Shown: one piece after another, positions 8,154 through 16,307 of the stretch
Numbering within the stretch: the stretch's first letter is position 1
How the letters are laid out: each line of letters begins with the position of its first letter
Assembly: GCF_004125265.1 (NCBI RefSeq)
Contig: NZ_RDTE01000003.1
Span: 6,324,001 to 6,388,000, forward strand
Length of the DNA: 64,000 nucleotides
Origin: Streptomyces lydicus
GTDB lineage: Bacteria > Actinomycetota > Actinomycetes > Streptomycetales > Streptomycetaceae
Reading direction: 5' to 3'
Notes under the pieces: model-generated
Databases searched by the model: none
What the model saw: the letters and a program-made list of their open reading frames with translations, nothing else
What the model was told of the DNA's origin: nothing
Made by a program: the position numbers and the translations under genes

Positions 8154-8798
8154 CGTATGAATAGCGAGATCGAGGATGCGCCCGCACCGCATGCGGACTT
8201 CGCAGGGCTCCGGCGCCTGGACGCCAGGGCGGTCCGGGACAGCGTGGCGCTGATGAGCCGGACGACCCCCGGCGACCTCCGCAGACCGACCCCCTGCTCG
8301 GCATGGACGCTGGCCGATCTGCTCGCCCATATGACGGCCCAGCACAATGGGTTCGCGGCGGCAGCGCTCGGGCACGGACAGGACCTGTCGCACTGGTCGG
8401 TCGGACCGCTCGACGAGGACCCCGTCGCGCAGTACCGCGCCGCGGCCGAACGGGCCATCGCCGCCTTCGCGACCGTGGAAAGCCCCGACCGTGTGTTCAC
8501 CCTCCCGGAATTCAGCCGCGCCCAGACGTTCCCCGCCGCCCGCGCGATCGGCTTCCACCTCATCGACTATGTGGTGCACAGCTGGGATGTCGCCCGCACC
8601 CTGGGCCTCACGTACACACCCGATGCCGAACTCCTGCAGGCCGCGGAGCCGATCGCCCACGCCGTCCCGGACGACGACTTCCGGCTGGCCCCGGGCAGCG
8701 CCTTCGGCCCGGCGCTGTCCGGGGAGCACGGCACGGGCCCACTGGAGAACATCCTGGCGGCTCTCGGCCGTTCGCCGGACTGGTGCGCCCCCTCTTGA
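8151..8798 (+). CDS. TIGR03086-type DinB/maleylpyruvate-isomerase-fold protein
   Basis: 215 residues from ATG 8151 (a second ATG at 8157). The sequence has the four-helix MDMPI/DinB fold signature: TPCSAWTLADLLAHMTAQHNGFA near residues 45-65 and GFHLIDYVVHSWDVARTLG near 140, which carry the metal-binding histidines of this family. Members are putative thiol-dependent (mycothiol) enzymes or metal-binding proteins; the exact reaction is unknown. There is no ribosome site before the start, so the transcript may be leaderless. It is divergent from the MarR gene that probably regulates it, suggesting a role in handling a reactive or aromatic compound. Confidence 0.85.
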   Translation: MRMNSEIEDAPAPHADFAGLRRLDARAVRDSVALMSRTTPGDLRRPTPCSAWTLADLLAHMTAQHNGFAAAALGHGQDLSHWSVGPLDEDPVAQYRAAAERAIAAFATVESPDRVFTLPEFSRAQTFPAARAIGFHLIDYVVHSWDVARTLGLTYTPDAELLQAAEPIAHAVPDDDFRLAPGSAFGPALSGEHGTGPLENILAALGRSPDWCAPS

Positions 8799-8837
8799 TG
8801 ATCAGCACGCCGGAGCAGGTGCGGGCTGCGCGGACCT

Positions 8838-8893
8838 CAGCGCTCGGCACCCAGCGCTCGGCGCCCAGCGCTCGGCGCCCAGCGCTCGGCATC
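8838..8893 (+). repeat. Four exact-length 14-bp repeats CAGCGCTCGGCGCC
   Basis: Four consecutive 14-bp units with one or two mismatches, in the gap between the DinB-like gene and the convergent ammonia-lyase gene; the array ends 8 bp before the lyase stop codon. Confidence 0.88.
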
Positions 8894-8901
8894 ACCGCCG
8901 C

Positions 8902-9975
8902 TTACAGGGCGCTTGAACCGTGAGGGTTGGCGTCCGCGCCCTCGGTGTTGAGCAGTACGACCGTGTCGGTGCTGTGCTCCGCCAGTGCCGCGCGGCGTTC
9001 GGCGGCGGAGGTCAGTGCGGCCCGGGCGCCGGCCAGCGAGGCGGCGCCGCAGGGTCCGGAGGAGAGTCCGAGCGCTTGCAGGTCGCGGGCCGCGCGGGCG
9101 CTTTCGGCGTCGGTGACGGCGACAGCGGCGTCCAGCCCGTCGCGCAGCAGGGGCCAGGCGGCGCTGGAGGGCGTGCCGCAGTTGAGCCCGGCCATGATGG
9201 TGGTGCCGGTGGAAACGGTGGTCGGGCGGCCGGTGGTGAGGGACGTCAGGACGCATGCGGCGGTGTCCGGTTCGACGCTCAGCAACGACGGCGGCGGGGT
9301 GTCCCGCGGGGCGCGGTAGTGGCTGACGGCGGCCTGCGCCAGTGAGCCGACGCCGGCGGGGACGGCCACCAGCCCGGCGGGTCCGGCGCCCAGCGCGCGC
9401 AGTTGCGCATCGGTCTCGTCGAACAGTGTGGCGTAGCCCTCGATGATCCACCCGGGTATCCGGGTGTAGCCGGGCAGGGCGGTGTCCTGGACGAGGACGG
9501 CGCCGGGTGCGCGCGCGGCGGCGTCGGCGGCCCGGTGTACGGCGTCGTCGTACGACCCGTCGACCCGTCTCACGCGGGCGCCCTCATGCGCGATGGCGGC
9601 GGCCGCTGCCGGATGCACCGCGGTGGGCAGGAAGACCTCGGCGGCCAGGCCGAGCAGCCGGGCGGTACGGGCCACGGCGCGACCGTGGTTGCCGTCGGTG
9701 GCGGTGACCAGCCGTTCGCCGGGCGTCTCGGCCAGGGCCCGGTGGATCGCCCAGGACGCCCCCAGGATCTTGAAAGCGGGCAGGCCGAGCCGGGCCGACT
9801 CGTCCTTGACGAACACCCGGTGGACTCCCAACTCCTCGGCCAGCGGCGGTATTTCGCGCAACGGTGTCGGAGCGTAACCGGGCAGGGTGGCGTGGAATCC
9901 GATCGCCTCACGCGGCGCGGGCGGACAGGTCCAGGAGCGGGCGGAGGGGCGTGCGTACCAGTCAGTGGTGGGCAT
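8902..9975 (-). CDS. PLP-dependent diaminopropionate ammonia-lyase-like enzyme
   Basis: 357-residue fold-type II PLP enzyme. LPAFKILGASWAIHRAL places the PLP lysine at residue 69; TATDGNHGRAVARTARLLG is the substrate loop and VPAGVGSLAQAAVSHY the phosphate-binding glycine loop. The AFKILGASWA motif matches 2,3-diaminopropionate ammonia-lyases (diaminopropionate to pyruvate and ammonia) better than threonine dehydratases or cysteine synthases, although it is shorter at the C-terminus than enterobacterial YgeX. ATG 9975 gives the natural start; an upstream ATG at 10017 is in frame and cannot be excluded. It is divergent from a broken LysR gene, so its former regulator may be lost. Confidence 0.8.
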   Translation of the reverse strand: MPTTDWYARPSARSWTCPPAPREAIGFHATLPGYAPTPLREIPPLAEELGVHRVFVKDESARLGLPAFKILGASWAIHRALAETPGERLVTATDGNHGRAVARTARLLGLAAEVFLPTAVHPAAAAAIAHEGARVRRVDGSYDDAVHRAADAAARAPGAVLVQDTALPGYTRIPGWIIEGYATLFDETDAQLRALGAGPAGLVAVPAGVGSLAQAAVSHYRAPRDTPPPSLLSVEPDTAACVLTSLTTGRPTTVSTGTTIMAGLNCGTPSSAAWPLLRDGLDAAVAVTDAESARAARDLQALGLSSGPCGAASLAGARAALTSAAERRAALAEHSTDTVVLLNTEGADANPHGSSAL

Positions 9976-10084
9976 GGGGAGCACGCTGCCGTACCGCCGC
10001 CCCACGGTCCAGCACATCTTTTCGAGCGGCAATCGCCGGAAAACCCGAACGGATGCGAAACGAGGGAAGGGCGCTGGACCGGAG

Positions 10085-11036
10085 ATGCTCGATCTCCACC
10101 GGCTGCGGCTGCGGCTGTGGCTGCGGCTGTTGTGCGAGCTCAAGCACCGCGCATTCTCACCGCCGTCACGGCGGCCCCTTTCGTACAGTCCTTCCTCGGT
10201 CTCGCAGCAGCTCTCGGTGCTGGAGGCCGAGGTGGGTGTGGTGCTGCTGGAGCCGGTGGGGCGGTGGGTACGGCTGACCGAGCAGGCCGAGATCCTGGTG
10301 GCCCACACGGAAGTTCTGCTGGAGCGCCTGGAGCGCCTGGAGCGGGCCGAGGCCGATATCGCCGCCTCGCCGGCCGCCGTCACCGGCACCCTGCGGGTCG
10401 CCGCCTTCCGGACGGCCGTGCCGGCGCTCGTCCCGCCGGCGCTCACCCTGCTGCGCGAGGAACACCCGGGACTGCGTGTCCACGTCGTACAGGCGGAGCC
10501 GGAGGCGGCGCTGCCCGCCTGCCCGCCCTGCTCGCGCGGGATGTGGACCTGGTCGTGGCGGAGGAGTACCCGGGGCACGCGGTCGCCCGCCCCGCCGAGG
10601 TGGACGCGGTGGAGCTGTGCGGCGACGAGATGCGGCTCGCCCTGCCGCCCGACAGCGCCTACCCGGCGGACGACCCGGCGGCGGCGCTGCGCGCGCTCAA
10701 CGGCCGGCCGTGGGTCATGGAACCGACGGGCACCGCGTCCCGGCGGTGGGCGACGGCCGTGTGCCGCCAGGCCGGTTCGAGCCCGACGTGCGGTTCGAGT
10801 CGCCCGATCTGCTGGTACAGCTGCGGCTGGTGGAGCAGGGGCACGCGGCGGCGCTCCTGCCTCACCTGCTGTGGGGCGGGAGCGCGCCGACCGTGCCGCC
10901 GCTGCCGCTGCCGGGCGGCGGCAGCACCCGGCGGCTCTTCACGGCCGTACGGCACGGCAGCGAAGGTCACCCGGCGGCCCGGGCCTGCCGTGCGGCGCTG
11001 CGACGCGCCGTCGTACGTGCCCGCTGCCTGCCCTGA
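10085..11036 (+). pseudogene. LysR-family regulator disrupted by several single-base indels
   Basis: A LysR regulator can be followed across three reading frames. Frame 2 gives MLDLHRLRLR, then SYSPSSVSQQLSVLEAEVG (recognition helix), then the effector domain through VHVVQAEPEAALP. At about 10514 one missing C moves homology to frame 1 (LLARDVDLVVAEEYPG, then LNGRPWVMEPTGTASRRW). At about 10771 one missing G moves it to frame 3 (FEPDVRFESPDLLVQLRLVEQGHAAALLPHLLW) up to the stop at 11034-11036. A compensated pair, one missing G near 10150 and one extra C near 10175, scrambles the helix-turn-helix (AFSPPSRRP where TLTAVAEAL is expected). There is also a CGGCTG expansion after 10096. Either a decayed gene or homopolymer errors. 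Confidence 0.8.
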
Positions 11037-11084
11037 GCGCCTGGCGGGCCCGGCCGCCGCCCCCCGGAACCGGTGACAGGAGTA

Positions 11085-12416
11085 CTACCTCCGCGCGCCC
11101 CGCGCCGCGGCCGTCTCCGAGGCTGCCGCCGTCTCCGAGGCCGCCACCGTCTCCGAGGCCGCCACCGTCAGGATCGCCCGTACCTGCTCGGTGATCGCGA
11201 TGCGGTGGTGGACGAAGTCCGGGTCGGTGACCTGGCCGTGCGCCGGGTCCGTGTTGCCGGGGCCGAACTCCAGCACCGGGGTGTGCAGATGCCCGCCCGG
11301 GAGCGCCGGGCGCACCGCGTCCCGCAACAGGGTCGCCCGGTAGGCGATCTCGTTGGACAGATAGTCACCGCCGCCCCCGGCACGGGCCGTCGACCCGGGC
11401 GTGGGGCCGTCCGGCCGGTCGACCGGCCCGGTGCCGCCCGCCGGGATCTCCGTGACCTCGGTGTGGTCGACCACGGGGAAGGGCCCGGTCCGGGCCGCCA
11501 CGATCCGCGCGTAGGGCAGGCTGGTGGTCGTCCACTGCGGCTGCGGCCGCACGGTCGGCACCCCTGCCGGAATCGGCACGGTCTCCGTACGGGATTCCCG
11601 CGCGTTGTCCGGATAGCCGCCCCGCCAGGCCCCGTTGGTCCGCTCGATGTCGAACCGGCCGGGCCGCCCCTGGCTGATCGTCGTGAACAGATCGGCCTGC
11701 CGCGGCCCGCTCCGGAAGTGCGGGAGCAGGGTGCGCTCCACCGTGCCGTCCGCGAAGTCGGCCCAGCGTACGGGGAAGACCGCGGTCTCGATCCGGGCCG
11801 GCTCCCCGGAGGCGGTACGTACCGTCGTCCCGTCCAGCGCGAGCGCCGCCGCCCCCGACGGATTGCTGCGCCGTGCGTCGGCGTCCAGCTGGAACGGGTC
11901 GAATCCGGTCACCACGATCCGCAGGACGTCCGGGTCCGCGGGCAGTTCGACCGAGTCCTGACCGCGCGAGCCCCGCTCCAGCGACCCGAGGAGGGCTCCG
12001 CGCTCGGACGCCGTCAGTCCGAAGTCCGGCTGCCACTGCCGTAGTTGCCTGGTCATTCCCAGCCGCGCCCAGTACAGCGGCCGGTCGTCGTCCCGGCTCA
12101 GATCCCCGCCGTCGGGCCCACGCCCCTGCGCCCGATCCACGGCCCGCCGCCACAGCGCCCGTCCCTCGCCGGCGACATAGCGCCGGGCTTCGCCGTAGCC
12201 GGTCACCCGCGCCAGCCCGTGCCCGAACTCCCGCTCCACCGCGTCGAATCCGCTGCGCCGCAGGATCTCCTGCGGCGCGGTCTGCGTCAGCCGCCCCTCC
12301 TCCACCGTGACATCCGCCGGGGCGGCCGCGGTGGCCGGCGCCGTCAGGCACAGCGGGGTGGCGGCGGCCAGCAGCGCGACAACGAGCGCGCCCCTCCTGG
12401 TACGTATGCGTCTCAT
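11085..12416 (-). CDS. Secreted pyroglutamyl-peptidase-like protein with Ser in place of catalytic Cys
   Basis: 443 residues with a signal peptide (MRRIRTRRGALVVALLAAAT, Ala-rich cleavage region near 30). The middle has the peptidase C15 start RIVVTGFDPFQLD and SNPSGAAALALDG. Near the C-terminus GDYLSNEIAYR aligns with the C15 motif GTYLCNHLLYG, but the nucleophile is Ser354; the general-base His is conserved at 378 (GGHLHTP), exactly 24 residues on as in classical enzymes. It is roughly twice the size of cytosolic Pcp (about 215 residues) and exported. The C-terminal tail carries an 18-bp repeat. Classical activity is doubtful; it could use Ser, bind pyroglutamyl peptides, or do something else. 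Confidence 0.8.
   Translation of the reverse strand: MRRIRTRRGALVVALLAAATPLCLTAPATAAAPADVTVEEGRLTQTAPQEILRRSGFDAVEREFGHGLARVTGYGEARRYVAGEGRALWRRAVDRAQGRGPDGGDLSRDDDRPLYWARLGMTRQLRQWQPDFGLTASERGALLGSLERGSRGQDSVELPADPDVLRIVVTGFDPFQLDADARRSNPSGAAALALDGTTVRTASGEPARIETAVFPVRWADFADGTVERTLLPHFRSGPRQADLFTTISQGRPGRFDIERTNGAWRGGYPDNARESRTETVPIPAGVPTVRPQPQWTTTSLPYARIVAARTGPFPVVDHTEVTEIPAGGTGPVDRPDGPTPGSTARAGGGGDYLSNEIAYRATLLRDAVRPALPGGHLHTPVLEFGPGNTDPAHGQVTDPDFVHHRIAITEQVRAILTVAASETVAASETAAASETAAARGARR
11110..11169 (-). repeat. 18-bp in-frame repeat at 3' end of the C15-like gene
   Basis: Three full copies and one partial copy of GCCGTCTCCGAGGCYGCC encode a repeated VAASET/AAASET hexapeptide tail beyond the catalytic fold. 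Confidence 0.85.
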
Positions 12417-12729
12417 GGGGGCGAGTAAAGCGGTGTGCGCCGCGGGGCGGTAGAGGGAGGGGCTGCGGTGGCCGGCGCCCGGGCGTGCCCTGGCCCTTGC
12501 CCCGCCGCGCGCGGAGTAGGACCAGCGCGCCGACGGGGAGTTGATCGCTGACATCCAATACGGCGGGGACGAGGCGGGGGCAAGGCGGGGACAAGGTGAC
12601 GATGTCCTGCCTCGCACCCGCCCGGTAGGGATGAAGGGGGCGCCGGGGGCACCGGACGCAGGGGCGCCGGGACGCGGGGGCGCGGAGGCGCAGGGGCGCC
12701 GGGGCGCCGGGCCGCCGGGGCTCGGAGGA
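12417..12729. other. Intergenic region upstream of the C15-like gene, repeat-rich
   Basis: 313 bp between the TetR gene (upstream on the minus strand) and the C15-like gene. It holds GGCGGGGACAAGG-type repeats (12562-12600) and GGGGCGCCGG-rich low-complexity DNA (12634-12722). No credible gene. It must contain the C15-like promoter, but I see no convincing boxes. Confidence 0.5.
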
Positions 12730-13464
12730 TCAGCCCCCGCCCAGCTCCCCGCCGGACCCTGCTCCGGGCCCCGCTCCCGGCTGGTCGCCGGGCCCCGCTC
12801 CCCGCCCGTCCTCGCCGGACCCGCCGCCGTGACCCTCGCCCGCCCCGAGCAGCGCCAGGAAGTCCCGGAACGCCGTCGGCATGTCCACCTCCTCCGGGTC
12901 CAGCAGCCACTGCAGTTGCAGGCCGTCCATCACGGCGGCCAGCAGCGGCGCCGCCCGCTCGGCGGACAGGCCGCCGGGCAGCGCGTCGCCGTACTCGGCC
13001 CGCAGCACCTCGGCCATCGAGGCCCGCACGGCGCGGAAGCGGGATTCGAAGAAGGCGCGGGCGGGGTGGTCCTCGGTGACGCTGTCGGCGGACAGCACCG
13101 TGTAGGTCTGGACGATGCCGGAGCGGGTGGCGTTGTAGTCGACGAGCTGGGCGAGGGCGTCGGTGCGCAAGGTGCCGGACGCCACGGCGGCCGAGGCCAG
13201 GTCCCAGCGGTCGCGCGCCTCCAGCACGCCGACCAGCAGCAGCTGCTTCGTCGGGAAGTGGTGCAGCAGCCCCTGCTGGGTCAGTCCGGCCCGCTCGGCG
13301 ACGGCGGCGAGTGAGGTACGGCGGTAGCCGCGCTCGGCGATGAGCTCCATGGCGGCCTGCAGGATGGCCTCCCGCCGCTCCGCGCTCCGGGCCTCCCGCC
13401 CGCCACCGCCGCGCCGGGTGCCCGCCCCGCCACCGTGGGATCTGTCCTGGTCTGGTGCAGTCAC
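12730..13464 (-). CDS. TetR-family transcriptional regulator
   Basis: 244 residues. After a Gly/Arg-rich start the DNA-binding domain reads RREAILQAAMELIAERGYRRTSLAAVAERAGLTQQGLLHHFPTKQLLLVGVL (about residues 28-80), a standard TetR helix-turn-helix; the ligand domain follows, and the last 40 residues are Gly/Ala/Pro low complexity. It is divergent from the GH3 beta-glucosidase with 141 bp between starts, so it may repress that gene in response to a sugar. TetR regulators of glycosidases are less common than LacI ones, so the target is inferred only from position. Confidence 0.9.
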   Translation of the reverse strand: MTAPDQDRSHGGGAGTRRGGGGREARSAERREAILQAAMELIAERGYRRTSLAAVAERAGLTQQGLLHHFPTKQLLLVGVLEARDRWDLASAAVASGTLRTDALAQLVDYNATRSGIVQTYTVLSADSVTEDHPARAFFESRFRAVRASMAEVLRAEYGDALPGGLSAERAAPLLAAVMDGLQLQWLLDPEEVDMPTAFRDFLALLGAGEGHGGGSGEDGRGAGPGDQPGAGPGAGSGGELGGG

Positions 13465-13526
13465 CGGCCGAGCGTAACTCCCGCGTGGAGATCCCGTACG
13501 GCTGGTGTATCGGAAAAGTAACGACG

Positions 13527-13538
13527 CCTACCGGTTGG
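13527..13538. promoter_or_regulatory. Candidate TetR operator CCTACCGGTTGG
   Basis: A 12-bp near-palindrome (one mismatched pair) centred on ACCGGT lies in the TetR/GH3 divergent gap, 63 bp from the TetR start and 68 bp from the GH3 start. Placement suits an operator, but such short GC-rich dyads occur by chance. Confidence 0.3.
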
Positions 13539-13605
13539 GAGGTGGGACAGCAAGAATCGCGGCAAGGGGGGCCGCACGTCCATTCAGGGAGCACCGGAGA
13601 GCCGC

Positions 13606-16254
13606 ATGACCGACGACACCCAGCCCCACCACCCCACCGAAGCCGACCACCGCGCCCGCGGCGAGCCGCACGTCTACGGCGAGGCGCACGACTGCGGCGA
13701 GGCGCACGTCTACGGCGAGGCGCACGACTGCGGCGAGGCGCAGGACTACACCGCAGTGGTGGAGTGGGCGCTCGCCGCGCTCGACCTCGACACCAAGGTC
13801 CGGCTGCTGTCCGGCCAGGACATGTGGACCCTCCCGGCCGTGCCGGCGATCGGACTGCGGTCACTGGTGATGTCGGACGGCCCGGTCGGTGTGCGGGGCC
13901 GGGAGTGGAACGCCGAGGACCCCTCGGTCACGCTGCCCAGCCCCACGGCGCTGGCCGCCACCTGGGACCCCGCGCTCGCCCGCCGGGCCGGCCACCTCCT
14001 CGCCCAGGAAGCCCGCCGCAAGGGCGTGCACGTCCTCCTCGCGCCGACCGTCAACCTGCACCGATCACCCCTGGGCGGCCGCCACTTCGAGTGTTATGCG
14101 GAGGACCCGCTGCTCACCGGCGCGATCGGCGCCGGGTATGTGCGCGGTGTGCAGGAAGGCGGCGTCGGCACGACGGTCAAGCACTTCGTCGGCAACGACG
14201 CCGAGACCGACCGTTTCACCGTCGACAACCGCATCGCCCCGCGCCCGCTGCGCGAGCTCTATCTCGCGCCCTTCGAGCACATCGTCGAACACGCCCGCCC
14301 CTGGGGCGTCATGACCGCCTATAACCGGGTCAACGGCACGACCATGACCGAACACCGGGCGCTGGTCCAGGACGTGCTGCGCGGCGAATGGGGCTTCGAC
14401 GGCGTCAATGTCTCCGACTGGACGGCCGCCCGCAACACCGTGCGCGCCCTGCGCGGCGGCCTGGACGTGGCGATGCCCGGGCCCCGTACGGTCTACGGCG
14501 CGCCCCTCGCCGAGGTCGTCCGTGCGGGTGAGGTGGCAGAGTCGGAGGTGGACGAAGCGGTGCGCAGGGTGCTGCTGCTCGCCGCCCGCACCGGATGCCT
14601 GGACGGGGTGCCGGCCGCGGTCGGCCCGGCCGGTGTCCCGCAGGGCATCGACGGCCGGGCGGTGGCCCGCGAGATCGCCCGGCGGGGGTGTGTCCTGCTG
14701 CGCAACGAGCCGGTGGGCGGGGCGCGGCGGGCCCTGCCGCTGGACGCCGCGGCCCTGGGCAGGGTCGCCGTCATCGGGGCGGCCGCGCGCGAGGCCCGGG
14801 TTCTCGGCGGCGGCTCCGCGACCGTCTTCCCCGACGCGGTCGTCTCCCCGCTGGAGGGGCTGCGTGCCGCGCTCCCCGACGACGTCGAGGTGACCTTCGC
14901 CGTCGGCGCCGATCCGCACACCCGGGTCCCGCACGCCCGCGACGGCTTCACGCTGCGCGCCCGCTACCTGGCCGCCAACGGCCGGGTGCTGGCGGAGACG
15001 CCGCAGGCGGACGGCAAGGTGCAGGTGACCGGCCGCCTGCCCGAGGGCGTCACCCGGCAGGACCTGAGCGCCGTCGAGCTGACCGGGAGCTACCTCCCGC
15101 GGCTCACCGGCAGCCACTCCCTCGCGGTCTCCGGCACCGGCGAGCTGCGGCTGACCGTCGGCGGTGCGGTCCTCTTCGACGGCCGCCTCGCGTCCGAGGG
15201 CAGCGACCCCTTCGAGGCGTACCTGCGCCCCGCCCAGCGGTGCATGACGGCGGAGCTGACGGCGGGCGAGAGCGTCGAGATCTCCCTGCGGTGCGCGGCG
15301 GACGGTCCGCAGCCGGACGGCAGCCCGGCCTCGCCGGCCTTCGCCCTCGGCCACCGCGAACCGCAGCCGGACGCCGATGCGGAGATCGCGGAGGCGGTCC
15401 GCGCCGCGGCCGGCGCCGATGTCGCGCTCGTGGTCGTCGCCACCACCGAGGAGACCGAGTCCGAGGGCTTCGACCGCACCGATCTGCGGCTGCCCGGCCG
15501 TCAGGACGAGCTGGTCACCCGGGTCGCCGCCGCCAACCCGCACACGGTCGTGGTCGTCAACTCCGGTTCCCCGGTGGAGCTTCCGTGGCGCGCCGAGGTC
15601 CCCGCCGTGCTGCTGAGCTGGTTCCCCGGCCAGGAGGCCGGCGCGGCGCTGGCCGACGTCCTGCTCGGTGCCCATGAGCCGGGTGGCCGGCTCCCCACCA
15701 CCTGGCCGGCCCGGCTCGCCGACGCCCCGGTCACCACCGTGACCCCCGACGACGGTCAACTCGTCTACTCCGAAGGGGTGCACATCGGCTACCGCGGTCG
15801 GCCGCGCTCCGCACCCGCGCCCGCCTACCCCTTCGGCCACGGACTCGGCTACACCGACTGGGAGTACGAGTCGCTGGACACCACCCCCGACTCGGTGCGG
15901 GTGCGGATCCGCAATGCGGGCGACCGGCCCGGCCGCGAGGTCGTCCAGATCTATCTGGCGCCCACTGCGGACGCCGCCCCTGACGCTCCGGAGCGCCCGG
16001 CCCGCTGGCTGGCCGGCTTCGCGGTCGTCGAGGCCGGTCCCGGGGAGAGCGCGGAGGCCGAAATCCCGCTGCCGGACCGGGCCTTCGCGGTCTGGGAAGC
16101 GGGCGACGGCGGAGAAGCGACGGATGGCGGGGGAGCGACGGGTGGCGGGCAAGCGGCCGACGGCGGCTGGCGCCGGATCAAGGGCGTCTACCGCGTGGAG
16201 GCGGCGCACAGCGTGGCGGACCGCAGGCTGACGGCGGAGGTCACCGTCGGCTGA
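13606..16254 (+). CDS. GH3 family beta-glucosidase (PA14-containing)
   Basis: 882-residue exo-glycosidase that removes non-reducing beta-linked glucose (or related sugar) from oligosaccharides. The order is: short repeat N-terminus; GH3 TIM barrel with LVMSDGPVGVRG, LLAPTVNLHRSPLGGRHFECYAEDP and KHFVGND; nucleophile Asp271 in GVNVSDW; GH3 C-domain (GCVLLRNE, VIGAAAREARVLGGGSATVFP); a PA14-like insert (about 440-580); then fibronectin-III-like domain with AYPFGHGLGYTDWEYE and REVVQIYLAP. No signal peptide, so intracellular; it would hydrolyse imported oligosaccharides. The N-terminus carries five copies of a GEAHVY/GEAHDC hexapeptide. A Gly/Ala-rich insert (GDGGEATDGGGATGG) interrupts the last domain. 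Divergent from a TetR gene. Confidence 0.93.
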   Translation: MTDDTQPHHPTEADHRARGEPHVYGEAHDCGEAHVYGEAHDCGEAQDYTAVVEWALAALDLDTKVRLLSGQDMWTLPAVPAIGLRSLVMSDGPVGVRGREWNAEDPSVTLPSPTALAATWDPALARRAGHLLAQEARRKGVHVLLAPTVNLHRSPLGGRHFECYAEDPLLTGAIGAGYVRGVQEGGVGTTVKHFVGNDAETDRFTVDNRIAPRPLRELYLAPFEHIVEHARPWGVMTAYNRVNGTTMTEHRALVQDVLRGEWGFDGVNVSDWTAARNTVRALRGGLDVAMPGPRTVYGAPLAEVVRAGEVAESEVDEAVRRVLLLAARTGCLDGVPAAVGPAGVPQGIDGRAVAREIARRGCVLLRNEPVGGARRALPLDAAALGRVAVIGAAAREARVLGGGSATVFPDAVVSPLEGLRAALPDDVEVTFAVGADPHTRVPHARDGFTLRARYLAANGRVLAETPQADGKVQVTGRLPEGVTRQDLSAVELTGSYLPRLTGSHSLAVSGTGELRLTVGGAVLFDGRLASEGSDPFEAYLRPAQRCMTAELTAGESVEISLRCAADGPQPDGSPASPAFALGHREPQPDADAEIAEAVRAAAGADVALVVVATTEETESEGFDRTDLRLPGRQDELVTRVAAANPHTVVVVNSGSPVELPWRAEVPAVLLSWFPGQEAGAALADVLLGAHEPGGRLPTTWPARLADAPVTTVTPDDGQLVYSEGVHIGYRGRPRSAPAPAYPFGHGLGYTDWEYESLDTTPDSVRVRIRNAGDRPGREVVQIYLAPTADAAPDAPERPARWLAGFAVVEAGPGESAEAEIPLPDRAFAVWEAGDGGEATDGGGATGGGQAADGGWRRIKGVYRVEAAHSVADRRLTAEVTVG
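13660..13749 (+). repeat. Five 18-bp in-frame repeats encoding a His/Cys-containing N-terminus
   Basis: Units encode GEPHVY, GEAHDC, GEAHVY, GEAHDC, GEAQDY in order. This lies before the GH3 barrel and is not part of the family fold. Regular His and Cys could bind metal, or the segment may be inert slippage DNA. Confidence 0.88.
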
Positions 16255-16307
16255 CCGGGCCGGGGACGGGGGCGCTCCTGCCCGGGAACGCCCCCGGCGG
16301 TTCCCCC

